From Colias croceus (lineage: Eukaryota; Arthropoda; Insecta; Lepidoptera; Pieridae): DNA of 64,000 nucleotides. The position numbers and the translations under genes are program-made. The stretch spans positions 4,154,001 to 4,218,000 of the forward strand of contig NC_059546.1 of NCBI RefSeq assembly GCF_905220415.1. The letters are read 5' to 3'. Positions 24,701 through 34,759 of this stretch are shown here, in pieces (the stretch's first letter is position 1; every line of letters begins with the position of its first letter). Under the pieces are notes generated by a model that saw only the letters and a list, made by a program, of their open reading frames with translations, was not told where the DNA came from and did no database searches.

Positions 24701-24911
24701 CTCTCTACCCTCCGTTGTTCGCGCAATGGTGGATGGCGACAGATCCTGGCGTGCGGTGATCGCATTCTCGGAGAGTGTGATCTCGCAGAAAGAGGAGGCA
24801 GAGCGGGTGCGCGAGAGGGATCCTCACGCGGACCCGATCCGGCGCAGACGTCTTATTGGGCGTCGTCGCCGTGTTGCGGCCGCTTTACACGGTCGCAACG
24901 TGCCTCCTTGA
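21756..24911 (+). CDS. LINE ORF2, APE endonuclease and reverse transcriptase
   Basis: 1051 codons. It nicks target DNA and copies the RNA by target-primed reverse transcription. Residues 1-205 are the APE-like endonuclease: N10 in the NINH motif, E37 in AEPY, GDFNAK at 121-126, D172 in VDITF, and SDH at 197-199, the expected catalytic set. Residues about 425-745 are the reverse transcriptase: YRPI at 499-502, QFGFRRGRST at 535-544, catalytic D571 in VSLDIANAFNT, GVPQGSVLGPL at 626-636, and YADD at 659-662. The C-terminal domain carries C947-X2-C-X8-H959-X4-C964, typical of R1-clade ORF2, and ends in a strongly basic tail (about 1029-1040). No RNase H domain is evident, as usual in this clade. 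Length and order match the family and there is no frameshift or internal stop. It begins at the TAATG overlap with ORF1. Confidence 0.96.
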   Translation: MALLHFLQGNINHCAGAQDLLLQSLAEWQIDVAVVAEPYFVPSRDNWAADLDGLVTLVTQGGTVMERVVRRRGCVSASIKGNTVIGVYFSPNRGLDEFERFLADLGELIDLAPSQPVLLAGDFNAKSIAWGSSVRNARGAVLQEWAVAADLSVVNRGSELTCVRQRGGSIVDITFASPPLARRITDWRVVTDVETLSDHRYIRFSVSAPSAFRGEPSLNGGRPRWSIRSLDKELLIEAAIVQAWIPAPRIATTVEDDAAWMADAMAQVCDAAMSRVRSNPRRRPMYWWSTEIAQLRASCVAARRAYTRHRRRSGRDEVEEAQLYASYRECVTSLQEAISSAKDRAWEEMLEGLNRVPWGRPYKRVRQKLRPWAPPLSQSLEPRLLEQVVVSLFPDRGRYSPPPMAATPASQEELAEEIPAVTHEELEAAVTRLKGKNTAPGPDGVPGRAWVLALEALGPRVERLFSACLERGQFPRRWKTGNLVLLRKEGRPRDSPSAYRPIVLLDEVSKLFERVFAARLVNHLEGVGPDLSGNQFGFRRGRSTLDAISRVRATAEDAAASGEVLLAVSLDIANAFNTLPWGSILQALHYHRVPGYMVRLLRSYLSDRTVAYPTRDGWSEREMSCGVPQGSVLGPLLWNIGYDWVLRATNLPGVGVTCYADDTLVTARGATYEEAALLATTGVEQVVCRIRRLGLRVALEKSEAIFFPGRRRLHSAGSEIRVDGVAIRVTTTMRYLGIVLDSRWRFTEHFRRLAPRLVGAAGALGSLLPNLRGAGGGCRRLYTGVIRSMALYGAPIWADTLSARTRPLLRRPQRVMALRVVRAYRTVSFEAACVMAGTPPWDLDAEMLADVYRRVSASRSHGVNPSYEEVEEWRAEAVERRFREWERRLEEPSAGEWTVAAIRPVLQEWCDRRHGAITFRLTQILSGHGCFGRYLCKVARREPSMVCHWCACPEDTADHTLAVCPAWAEPRARLVAIIGPDLSLPSVVRAMVDGDRSWRAVIAFSESVISQKEEAERVRERDPHADPIRRRRLIGRRRRVAAALHGRNVPP

Positions 24912-25224
24912 CGAAGGGCGCCGGGCGGTGGAACGGGGAATGTAATCCATCGTCCGGTGCGGTGAGGCGACTTGAGACGTGTCCCGCTCATGCCGCCAAC
25001 GGGAGGGAAGAGCAGGCAAATCACCTTTCCTGTTCTTGGCTTGCGCCTGGCCTGGAGATGGGCTGCCGCCGAGGGGGTTGCGGAAGAATTCTAACAAATA
25101 CCCGCGGCCCCCTCATTAAAGCGGCTCGACGGAACACAGTGGGGTTTTAGTCGGTAAGAATCCGACATAACCCACGGCTCCTTCCCCGGGGGCCGTGGGT
25201 ATCTTTGGAAGATTTCCCCACTAT
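24912..25224 (+). other. LINE 3' UTR
   Basis: About 310 bp of GC-rich non-coding sequence between the ORF2 stop and the poly(A). Its last 75 bases hold two stem-loops. In this clade the reverse transcriptase recognises the 3' UTR of its own RNA, so this is probably the template recognition region; that is family knowledge applied here. A tcattaaa motif lies at 25112. There is no clear AATAAA signal near the poly(A). Confidence 0.7.
25150..25200 (+). other. Paired stem-loops at the LINE 3' end
   Basis: Stem 1: gtcgg (25150-25154) with ccgac (25162-25166), 7-nt loop. Stem 2: acccacggc (25170-25178) with gccgtgggt (25192-25200), 13-nt loop. Both are perfect and only three bases apart, ending 24 nt before the poly(A). 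Two adjacent hairpins this close to the 3' terminus suggest a recognition signal for the element's reverse transcriptase, which is inference. A non-autonomous partner (SINE) sharing this tail is possible elsewhere in the genome. Confidence 0.7.
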
Positions 25225-25242
25225 AAAAAAAAAAAAAAAAAA
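25225..25242 (+). repeat. Poly(A) tail of the LINE
   Basis: Eighteen uninterrupted A residues follow ccccactat and precede ggtactcg. This marks the 3' junction of the inserted copy and fits retrotransposition of a polyadenylated transcript. Its purity suggests the insertion is not old. Confidence 0.9.
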
Positions 25243-25246
25243 GGTA

Positions 25247-28200
25247 CTCGTTAGAAGATAAATTCAACGTGCAGGCAAAATGTAAGTATATTAGATAAAA
25301 CGATATTTCACGTCCTACCTACTCAAGCATGCGACTGATTTTAATCTTTTTAAACACCACCTAATTCTTGTGCGCCCACGCATTTCTAAATTTGAAATTC
25401 GAATAAGCAGTAATATGAACACACAGCTCGAATGCCTTAAAAACAGACTATTGGCTTACGTAATTAGCATAAAAAGCTCTGGTGAATTCGGTTTTTCCAT
25501 TTTCGGTGACACTAATACTACACGGCTACTTTATGACGTTATCTGTTTTTCTATGCTCGGCTGTTCGTCTGTCACTGTACGACATTTCCGTAAACTTTAT
25601 TGCGTCGAATAAAATAGCCATATATTTGCGTTGCCCGTGTAATCAGACTCCGAAATAGAGGTTAGAAGCCAACGTCGAGACGTATTATTCAAAGTTTTAT
25701 CACAAATTTAACTTAACTTCAACGTGAATGCAAATATAATATTGAATAGACAATGAATAACGAATATTCTTTAACATTTTTTCGCTTTAAATTCGAATGT
25801 AGAGTAATAAAAACAAATAATAAATTGCAATTTTTTACGAGTGAACATAAATGTCAGCCGGCACATTATTACGAAGATGTCAACACTTTAGGAAATTATT
25901 CATTTTCTCATACTGCAGTGTATGACTAACATTTTTGAAAATATTTTTCGGGCAAATTGCAGTAGATATAATGTATTTTATTATAATTTATATAATATAA
26001 ATTATTAAAACATGATATTTCAAATTTATTAAGCGTTTTTATTATTTAACTCTACATAAGAATCTAACATTTTACTGTATACAATCCATTTATTTTTCGA
26101 CCTACGCATAATGCATATAACATAAAATAAATATTATTCAATCTCGACATTTTTGAATATATTTTAATGAGCGCAAACGGGAGTCGGAACAATATTATCT
26201 AAACGATGGTCTCCTCAGGGGCATTTATAAAAATAAACCGATTATGCAAATATGTCTTGTGCATACAGATAAGTATGAAATAGGTGTACACTTCGATAAG
26301 ATTTAGGATTTTATCTCCCAGGAAACAGAACGGTTTGAATAATAGGCTTTTGGCGCTTCGTAATTTGTGGCTCTATGTATGTATTGTAGGGTACATGTGT
26401 TATAATGCAAAGCTTTTTTTTATAAGGCTAGAAGTTTTACTTTTGGTTGTAATCGGTGCTATTATTATAGACCTTGTGACATTGAGATAATAATTCTACG
26501 TATGGAGGAGATTTTTTTCATCATCTTTTTTGCTCTAACTAAGTTTTAAAAATTATTATCTAGTTAGGTACTTACCGATGAAAGTTATTTTTCCGTATTA
26601 TTTGTATTATTTGTGCAATATCGTAACACACGAAGGCTTATTTGATACGTTTCACTTTAAAACAAATTAAAAATGAGCGTGCAGTTACGCCATATAATAT
26701 GGCGTATGTTGAGCGGAACATAGGTGATGTAGGCGGTGTCGTCTCCATATGTATATCTCAATGCCTTGTGATCGAATTTTTAAGACTTTACATGTTCTTT
26801 TATGAGCTATTTCATGTCTCTATTTCATGTCTCTACTCAATATAATTGAAATAGCGTAAAATTTACCATATCTCTTCCAAAAGGCAATTCTTTTTCTAAA
26901 AAAGTAAAATAAAAGCGTACACAACAAAATTCGAAAGGTGTTTGTTCCCTTTTTAGATGACATACACAAAAGCATATTTAGTCGAATTTCACTACCACAT
27001 GCCGTTCCCTTGTTTACGTTGCCTATACCGGAGACATTTCTATAGAAACTAAAAAATGAACAATAGAATGATATCACAAGGCTACACTGGAAGGCCAGAC
27101 GCTAAATGAAAGAAGTTTGTAAAAAAGTTGACACATTTTTACTTTTTAGAATCATCAAGCACGCAATGCTCGAACGCAGGCCGATCGTAAATTTTGTGTA
27201 GCGTCAGAATGAAAAAGGGGACATCATTGTTGAAAGTTTTTAAGCGGGCTCTGTGATTCCGTACGTTAAACCGCTCCGTGAATATGCATATAATAATAAT
27301 CATAAAATTTATCAACATTTTCATAAAGTATGGCCCCGATACATCATATCGTTTAGGCTCAGTGTGTGTTCTATATTACCTGCCTACGTTGCTAACACAT
27401 CGACTGAAGCATATTATTATCAATACGCCCTATTTAAGTTTAAATTTATTAACAGAATACAAAGTTACCTGCATTATCAAGGTAAATAATTAAGCAGCAT
27501 TTTAATATTAATCACTAAAACTACTGTATTATCTAAATTTTATTCATTAACTGCAAACGAAGATGGAGAGTGCGAAGGAATTTTCAACATTTTAATAAAA
27601 AATCGCTCTATTAAAGTAAACGTGACTCCAATAATCCCATAGCACAGAATGTTCTTTAGAATATCTATTTCGTATTACTTTCGATTTAACGTCAATATAA
27701 GTTAGCTTTTCGCAAAACACTGCGATACATTTTTAGATTGAGCTGGAGATTTTGTTGATTCCTTAAAGCAATCAGATGTTGGTTATTGCGTGCCGCGGTT
27801 CCCCCTCTATATATTTCCTGCGGATAACAGACAAGTGAGCTTCTTTCTCCGAAGGCACGATAAGAATTTCATTTCCTCGCGACTCAGAAAGCCTCCGCTA
27901 TCTGAGGAAGTCGCTGACAAAAATACCTAAGTGATAAAAGTACTGAATCCTGTCTCTTTTAACGATAAAATTCTGCCACGAGCTTCTTTTACGAATAAGA
28001 ATATTATAGCCTTAATATTTTTTAATTTATTTTATACAAGATTACTAGGTATATGATAAATACACCACTGATGATCCATTACAAATCCGTTTTAAAAATA
28101 TGTAGGTAGGTAGGTATGTTGATATAATTTAAATTTAAACAATTACCTACCTAGGTTGTTGACTACCTGAAAATTCTAAAGAACAAATTAGAACATAAAA

Positions 28201-28741
28201 ATAATATTTATTTTAAAAAACTATTTCGAAGAATAACGTATCGGACGTCGGACCTTTGATATTATGAATTCTCAGCGCTAGGTCAAAAGTTTTATCCCGA
28301 ATGGGTCAAAAAAAGTAAATCGACGTCTACGATTTGCCAGGATAACTTCAATTCTATCCCATTGGATTTAAGGCACTTTTTCCAATATACAATGAACTTT
28401 ATTTCCTTTTCGCTTTAAGGTCTGATACTTCGGATGACATCCTTTATCTCGATACATTCCAAGTTGATCTTTAAAGAGTTTGACTTGGACCCAAATTTTT
28501 AATTTATATATGTACGTAACTGCAATTCATTGAATTGGCGAATTTATTCACCTAATTTAGTTTTCGATCAAGGAAGTATAATTTATCTTCTAATGTCCAT
28601 AAATAACCAGGTAACAACTAATCAACTAGATGTTCAGTACACAATGTAAAGATAAAATGATGTAAGACTTATAATATTATATATAGGTACCTATAGCCTC
28701 TATAATTAATTAAATCGCACTGAGATAAGGTTTGCTGTTTT
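25247..28741. other. AT-rich non-coding stretch
   Basis: No gene is supported. Short open frames (for example 25370-25612, 26284-26490, 26820-27077 on the reverse strand, and 27253-27489) have AT-driven translations and no domains. There is a 21-bp palindrome at 26686-26706 and a direct duplication of tttcatgtctcta near 26811-26836. GTAGGTAGGTAGGT at about 28102-28115 faces ACCTACCTAGGT near 28144-28155 as a spaced inverted pair. Confidence 0.4.
26686..26706. repeat. 21-bp palindrome
   Basis: tacgccatat and atatggcgta flank a single A; the arms match perfectly. Possibly a protein-binding dyad or a remnant of a mobile element end. No other context. Confidence 0.6.
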
Positions 28742-28905
28742 TCAAACTCAAACTCAAACATTTATTTATTCAATTAGACTTCTTCTAGAACTTTTGAAAC
28801 GTCATTACCTACATATTTTAACATTTACCACCGATTCGGAAAGCAGTAGGTACCTATCTACGGAGAAGAACCGGCAAGAAACTCCTATGGAGTTTGCTCT
28901 TTTTA
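28742..28905 (-). repeat. Interspersed repeat fragment, lepidopteran type
   Basis: The stretch contains tandem caaact units at the left edge, then ttttgaaacgtcattacc, caccgattcggaaagcag, and gagaagaaccggcaagaaac. I recognise this order as a repeat that occurs many times in moth and butterfly genomes. Read on the reverse strand it would end in a (TTTGAG)n tail, as the 3' end of a SINE or RTE-like LINE does. Only this part is present, so it is truncated. The family name is not certain and the right edge is approximate. Confidence 0.5.
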
Positions 28906-30263
28906 ATCATGTCAGTTTTACAATTTAATTTTACAAAATACATAATATGTACATTATTATCATAATATGCCAAAGAACTGTCCTGTGGTTTTTAAGCGAC
29001 AACCCTCCCTCCATGGGTTTTTATCGTCCTTATATTCCTAAATACTGTAATAGGCTCTCTGAACTAGTAGGTACATTTTTTACCTAAGTTTTAAATTTAG
29101 AACTACTAAACTCTTTAATATTATGAGGAATTCTTTAAATTATTTCACGAATTATTTAATTCATAATTAGGTACCTATATATTTGTCCCTCCTGATTTAG
29201 TCCTAAAAAAATAACAATATGCAAACTAGGTAAATGAAGACTACTTACAATAAACATAAATCCTTTAAAACAAAAAGCACTATTATATTGTGATATCACA
29301 AGAACACTCCAAATATATTCTTCAGTATCACGTATAGCACTGTAAGTTCTATAAGTATCTTATTGGATCACTAATAAGTGAATAATAAATAATTGCGCTG
29401 TATAAAAAGCACAAAGTTCATGCACTTGTCCGATACGTATCGTCTATACTAATCCTTATTTACAACTGACACTGTTGTTCATTGTATAATAGTAAAAGGC
29501 TAGCGATTGAGAAGGCATCTGCCGCGCATTGCATATAAGCCTGCTCAACTATAAACACGACATCGCATATCAATAGAAAATTCCCTAACACAACTCTACG
29601 ACCCTAACCCACAAGCTCGACTGTAGAAAAAAGTGACGAGGTAGGGGAAAATTTCGTAAGCCATTACACAAAAGTTTTGACACGGCGCGTTGCGCTTGGG
29701 CAGTCTATTTTAGTGGGGTGCGAGATAGCAATAGTTCGCCGGCGTTTAATAACGCTAGGTTAGAGCGAGACGGCTAGCGGAATGTGTGTCGCATTAGATT
29801 AAAGTTTGGGGAGCCGTGGAACCGCGGGATACCGAGTAGGTGGTGATAAAGCTCCATAGCTCGCTCCCAAATCGAATACGATGAGTAATATTTAAAAAAC
29901 AAGATTTCTTACCTGTCAACTGACGGGATAATACATCGATTTTTTTTTGAATGTAATACAATTAGGTGTCTATGGTGGTGTGGTAAGGTGGATCGTAAAT
30001 CACCCAGCTTTACAAATAAGTCTTTTGGTATTTTTTTTCAATTATAATAGTAGAAGTGGTTTTGCACAAATTACCTACAACAATTATTATCAATAATTTC
30101 ACTTTTTTCTATTCATTGTTCATTAAAATTTGTAAAAAAATGACCAATTGAATGTAACACTGAACACAAAAACAATACCTACCCATTCGTAAATATTGAG
30201 GAAATTTTTGAATTACAGATCATTACAACAAACTTAATATACCATTAAGTAAAACGCTTTTAA

Positions 30264-30482
30264 ATGAAGTTGAACAATAAGAAGCAAACATTCAAAGCTT
30301 GCAATTTTAAAATTACGACCTGCCCCAAGCCTCAATTACGGCGTGGAGCCTGGGCACCTCGAAAGCGCCAATCCTCCGCGATCGAAAATTACCCAACGTA
30401 TCGTCTAAGAAATTGTCGAGCGCCTTACGAATCGTGGTACACACTAAGGGCTAACAAATCGGAACCCAACGCAAATTACTGA
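30264..30482 (+). CDS. Doubtful small ORF, 72 codons
   Basis: ATG-initiated and open for 72 codons through a GC-richer pocket. The translation is basic, rich in Lys, Arg, Asn and Pro, with three Cys. There is no recognisable domain, signal peptide or membrane segment. It could be an exon fragment, a microprotein or chance; chance is most likely because a 64-kb window yields several frames this long. Confidence 0.12.
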   Translation: MKLNNKKQTFKACNFKITTCPKPQLRRGAWAPRKRQSSAIENYPTYRLRNCRAPYESWYTLRANKSEPNANY

Positions 30483-30859
30483 GCAACAAAGCGAAGCAAA
30501 ACTCGACTCGATTCGAAAATTGCATCGAGTTCCCGCAATCGGGAGGTCGTGCGATCCCTAATGAAGATGTTAACTCAAATCGTGGCGAGCTTTATAGAAT
30601 GTTATGGTGTTTATATTGAATTTTATGTGATAATAATTTTATTACGAGCCGCTCGGCTCCGTGGGCGTTACATGACCGTTTATGTTCTGTTATTGCCCGA
30701 TACGTTTATGTTCAGCTGAATCGATTTTTATTCCGCAACGATAGACATGTAAATAACGATCAAAACAACTAAACAAACGGTCGCACGCTAAATAAAAGAC
30801 GCGAGCGATGTGTTATTGTACAAAACAAAAGATTTGTTTCGAGTGAAATAAATCTGCGA

Positions 30860-31135
30860 ATGTATAAAAAGCAATGTCATGATAATCAACACAGGCGATT
30901 TAATTTAAGCGACATAAACACGGAGCTATCTGGCACAAGCATCGATAAGGGTGTGCTAAATGACAAACTGCGGCAGAGAGAGAAATGCTTTAAAAGACTC
31001 ATTTTTACCGTTTATCTCGCGATCTTTGGAGGAGATTGTGCATTAAAAATACCAAAGATGACTTCTTGTCGCCTTGTTTTGTTGAATTGCGAATCTCTCT
31101 CTGAATTCTTATTAAAAATTTCGTCATCACTATAA
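30860..31135 (+). CDS. Doubtful small ORF, 91 codons
   Basis: ATG-initiated, 91 codons, ending about 650 bases after the previous small ORF. The first 50 residues are polar and charged and the rest is more hydrophobic; five Cys. No known family is recognised. It is longer than most ATG frames in this AT-rich sequence, but no splice sites, promoter or Kozak support can be shown. Confidence 0.15.
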   Translation: MYKKQCHDNQHRRFNLSDINTELSGTSIDKGVLNDKLRQREKCFKRLIFTVYLAIFGGDCALKIPKMTSCRLVLLNCESLSEFLLKISSSL

Positions 31136-34100
31136 AGAGTTTCAATTTTTGTTTGAGCGGAGTAGGTATACACAAAACAAGGTAGCATCTCTTTATACTA
31201 TGGTGGCATCAAAAATTCTTGTTTTGATAAATAATATAAATTACAGTCTATTAGATTTTTTTTTCAGAAGGAGTGGATTAAATTCTAACTTTTAAATAAA
31301 AAGGACAATGAAGTGATGGCAGTTGATAACATTGCAGCTCCAACTATTGATTATAAAATCAAAATCTTAAAAGTAAATAGGTACCTAGGTAGGTGTCGTA
31401 ATTTATGACTAAATTGTTTAATCTCGTTTAACGCATGTTATACTTAAAATTAAGTGATAATTTATATAATCGTTTTATGGCACTTAAGATAATAATTAAC
31501 AGCCATATCGTTTAGTCGCTAAAACAAAAAGTCATGTACTTACAAAGGAGTCCATAAAAAAGCTATTAATAGCGCGTAGGAGTGCCATTCCTCCCACCTA
31601 ATATTTCAAATACCAAAAAGCTAACCCTCGAACGCTCTAATCTTAACGGCCTTTTTTAAAACTAATAAAAGAGCTCGTTTAAAATAGCCACCGAAAATTT
31701 CAAGTGGCCGACTTTATCTTTGGTAAACAAGACCGTTCGATCTTAAAGCTAATGATGTACATCAATCCACCCCGTACAAAAATATCTGTACTGAATACAT
31801 CTGTTGAAGAATCTCACTCGTGTTTAATGTATTGTTTTATTAACCCTTTCGAGGACGTTAATGTTCCACGATGAGGTGTTTAGGATTATTATATAATAAT
31901 TCGGTGGATATTTATTAGATTGTAATAACTTTTTTTAATCTTGGCAGAGGCTCAGATCCAAGAATGAGTCTTGTATTTAACTTGGAAGCAGGTGGGAATA
32001 TTCTTGACTTGAATTTTCTTGAATCTAAATACGTTTGTTATTGGGTTTGTGAGTACTGAGTACCAATAATTTAGTATTAATTATTATAGTTACTAATTGC
32101 TTGCATTTTTTTAATATTCAGATTGTTATGGGTAAAATAATAAATAGGTAGATATATAATATATTACCTAACTCTACAAAAATAAAGACATTTCAATTTC
32201 ATCCCTATACCGCACAAACGTGGCTTCACATGTAAATAATGCGACGTTCACATCGTCATTCGCTGAAATCATTGAGATATAACTTTCTTAATAACTTATG
32301 GATCGGAGCCTGCGGTGTTGCAATGGGTTTATAATTCTGCACTGATTACAAAGGGGAGCCGGCGGCCGCAATTTCGTCGTGTACAGATCGTGCTGTACAT
32401 AAATTATCAGTTATTGATGAAGACATTATAGCCGCCTATCGTTCAACAATTATATTAAACACACATTCTTACTGACGAGGTGTAAAGGATAGCGTTCTGT
32501 TTAGGCATAAGCTTCTATTAATCGTTCTATTAGGTATTTGGTTCTAATGATTTCTAGATATTATCATGTTTGCATAATGCTTACAATATTAACTATTATC
32601 CAATATTGGTATGTCATAGTAATTCATTGTTCAATATTACAAATTAATTTAAGTCAGCAATTCACTTGGTCACTAAAATTTGTCAGAAGTAAACGGTATC
32701 TCCTTGTTACCATTTTGAAATGTTTTGTCAGTGGTAAGTATGTAAATAAGTGATTGACTTCGCGTCAGCTTTTGCACTTCGCTGAATCTGATTTAAACTG
32801 GACACTTAAATCCACTTCTTATTCGTATCTGAACCAGTTTTTCCTAATTCCAATGTTAATAACAGCGGCAGAACAAATGGGATTAATTGCGTACCGTTTC
32901 TGACTTATTATAATTAGTGCGAGCGAAATTCTCTCACATCTCTCTTAAATAATAAACTTGCCACAATTTTTTTACCGAGTCAACACAATATACGCGGTTT
33001 TTACTACGAAAATACGATGAACTCGTTCTTTATTACAACTGACGACACCGCACGGAACGGCGCAATTAGGCTCGTATTCTGTTACGATTTATTCTTTAAA
33101 ATATAATCGAACAATCGAAGTGAAAGACAGTAAATGATTTATGGATCTCGCGCCTTCACTTTAAATAAAACATCGCCGTGAGCTTTCAACATCTACGGAG
33201 GAAAGTCACGATTGTAATTTTAAAATGTCGATACGGTTTGATGTATTTATTCTTAGGTATGATGTCGCTCACATGAGAGGCTCTCGTTGGGATAGCTTTG
33301 TATCAAGACGTATCTATTCAAGTGCATGCCATGTGACAGTCACACCACTTATGTTTTCTAACATGGGAACGAATACATCTGTCAGTTGTTCCTGGACCCG
33401 ATAGCGCTCTCATTCATATGTTAGTGTAGATACGAAGGGCTAAGACAAGGCGGGAATACTTGAAAACTAAAGTCGGACGGCTTGTGACTTGCCTTCTAGA
33501 TTACTTTGTGTTCGGAATACATTTTATCAATTGAATTAAATTATACGCAGCTAACTGTACTGTTGAATAACAAAACAATGATTGCATCGTCTGTCGATAA
33601 ATAAACGGAAATAATAATGACGGATAAACACAATGACTGTTATTTGTTAATATATTATTTTTCAAAAAAGAATTTTTTGTACTCCTCTACATAAGCATAG
33701 TAAAATGTATGATAAATATTAGTTATAAGGTTTTAAAAATAGTATATTTTGTTATATTATAAAATACTAACTTATCACAATAATTGTTTCGGAGAAGAAT
33801 TAGGTCTGTATTTGACGTCAAACATGACAGTGAGACTAATTGCCACATCAATTAAATGCAATTTATGCAATTATTATTAAAGAAGTGATTAGTGAGTGAT
33901 CATCTATTATATTTTTACTACTTTTCAAGCACTTGACATAGCGGAATATAAATTAAGTTAGTTATAAATAGCAGAATAAAGGACATCTTATTTCTCCATA
34001 GATCAAATAGCCAGTAGCCAAAACAAACGATAAAAGGAAAATATTCAAGCTAATAATTTAGATTATTTAAGGCGAATGCTTCAAGAGATCCATTTCCGTT

Positions 34101-34693
34101 AGCTTTAAATTAACTGTGCCTTAATGAGGCTGTGAATTATGGCCAAATGATTCAAATGTGCATATATATTTATTGTATCTCCTAGCCTCACCGTAGGATT
34201 GTTTATGAGACTCATTGTCTGTATTCTATTGTGGTCCGAATACTAGAATATATAAGCTAATTGTATTATTGACTTCCTATCCCTTTGTCCTTGCTATTTA
34301 AAAATATGTGTTATATGAAAAGCAAGTGTGTTTATACACGTTTACTCTGTATCGTAACTGATAAATTTCTGTTAATTTTTTATTGTAATAACATTAACAA
34401 TACAGTTAGATGTTAAATTTTATCCGACAGAAAATTTCGTATGCTACTCATACACGTACAATTATTCAAGCCCTATTTAAATAAGTTCCAAAAATAGCAA
34501 TTGCGGCGTACTTAAAGCCTTCGCCGACACGTTAATTTTATCAGAATCTATAAGTGGCCATACAAAAAGCGTGGTTTGTAAAAATTCCCCACATTGGGTA
34601 TTCGTCGTAAGCGCGCGATGTCAACAGAGGGCCGGTGAATAACAATCGACGAACGTTGGCACCAAGCCGCGTGCTCAGGTACTATTTCGTCGT

Positions 34694-34759
34694 GTTCGAG
34701 GTGAGTTCGAGACGAGTTCGAGATAAGTTCGAGATAAGTTCGAGGTGACTTCGAGTAGT
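34694..34759. repeat. 11-bp tandem repeat, six units
   Basis: Units begin at 34694, 34705, 34716, 34727, 34738 and 34749. The first five start with gttcgag followed by gtga, acga, ataa, ataa and gtga; the sixth starts with cttcgag. Period 11 is constant, with no indels. One helical turn is about 10.5 bp, so the repeated core would lie on one face of the DNA; any protein binding is inference. A minisatellite is the simple reading. Confidence 0.85.

Larger units (their letters stand above)
19105..25242 (+). mobile_element. Full-length R1-clade non-LTR retrotransposon (LINE), about 6.1 kb
   Basis: A GC-rich block in AT-rich DNA with 5' leader, ORF1, overlapping ORF2, 3' UTR and an 18-nt poly(A). 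The R1 clade (R1, TRAS, SART, Waldo and relatives) is supported by several features: an ORF1 with three CCHC-type knuckles near its C-terminus; an ORF2 with an N-terminal APE-type endonuclease starting with the NINH and AEPY motifs; a YADD reverse transcriptase; a C-terminal CCHC motif; and a TAATG junction. The flanks share AGGTA (19100-19104 and 25242-25246), a possible 5-bp target duplication, though one base overlaps the poly(A). The flanks are neither 28S rDNA nor a TTAGG array, so it is not at the classical R1, TRAS or SART sites. Both ORFs are uninterrupted and key residues are present, so the copy could be recently active. Confidence 0.93.
28906..34693. other. AT-rich non-coding interval with two doubtful small ORFs
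   Basis: No confirmed gene. Contains GC-richer pockets near 29600-29850, 30320-30560 and 32340-32400, where gagccggcggccgc sits at about 32354-32367. Two ATG-initiated frames at 30264-30482 and 30860-31135 are listed separately. AGGTACCTAGGTAGGT lies at about 31379-31394. Confidence 0.4.

Noticed and set aside
19100..25246. Insertion into 28S rDNA like a canonical R1 element
   Set aside because: The flanks on both sides are AT-rich non-rDNA sequence.
34694..34759. CRISPR array
   Set aside because: The period is 11 bp with 4-bp linkers, far too short for repeat-spacer units, and the genome is eukaryotic.
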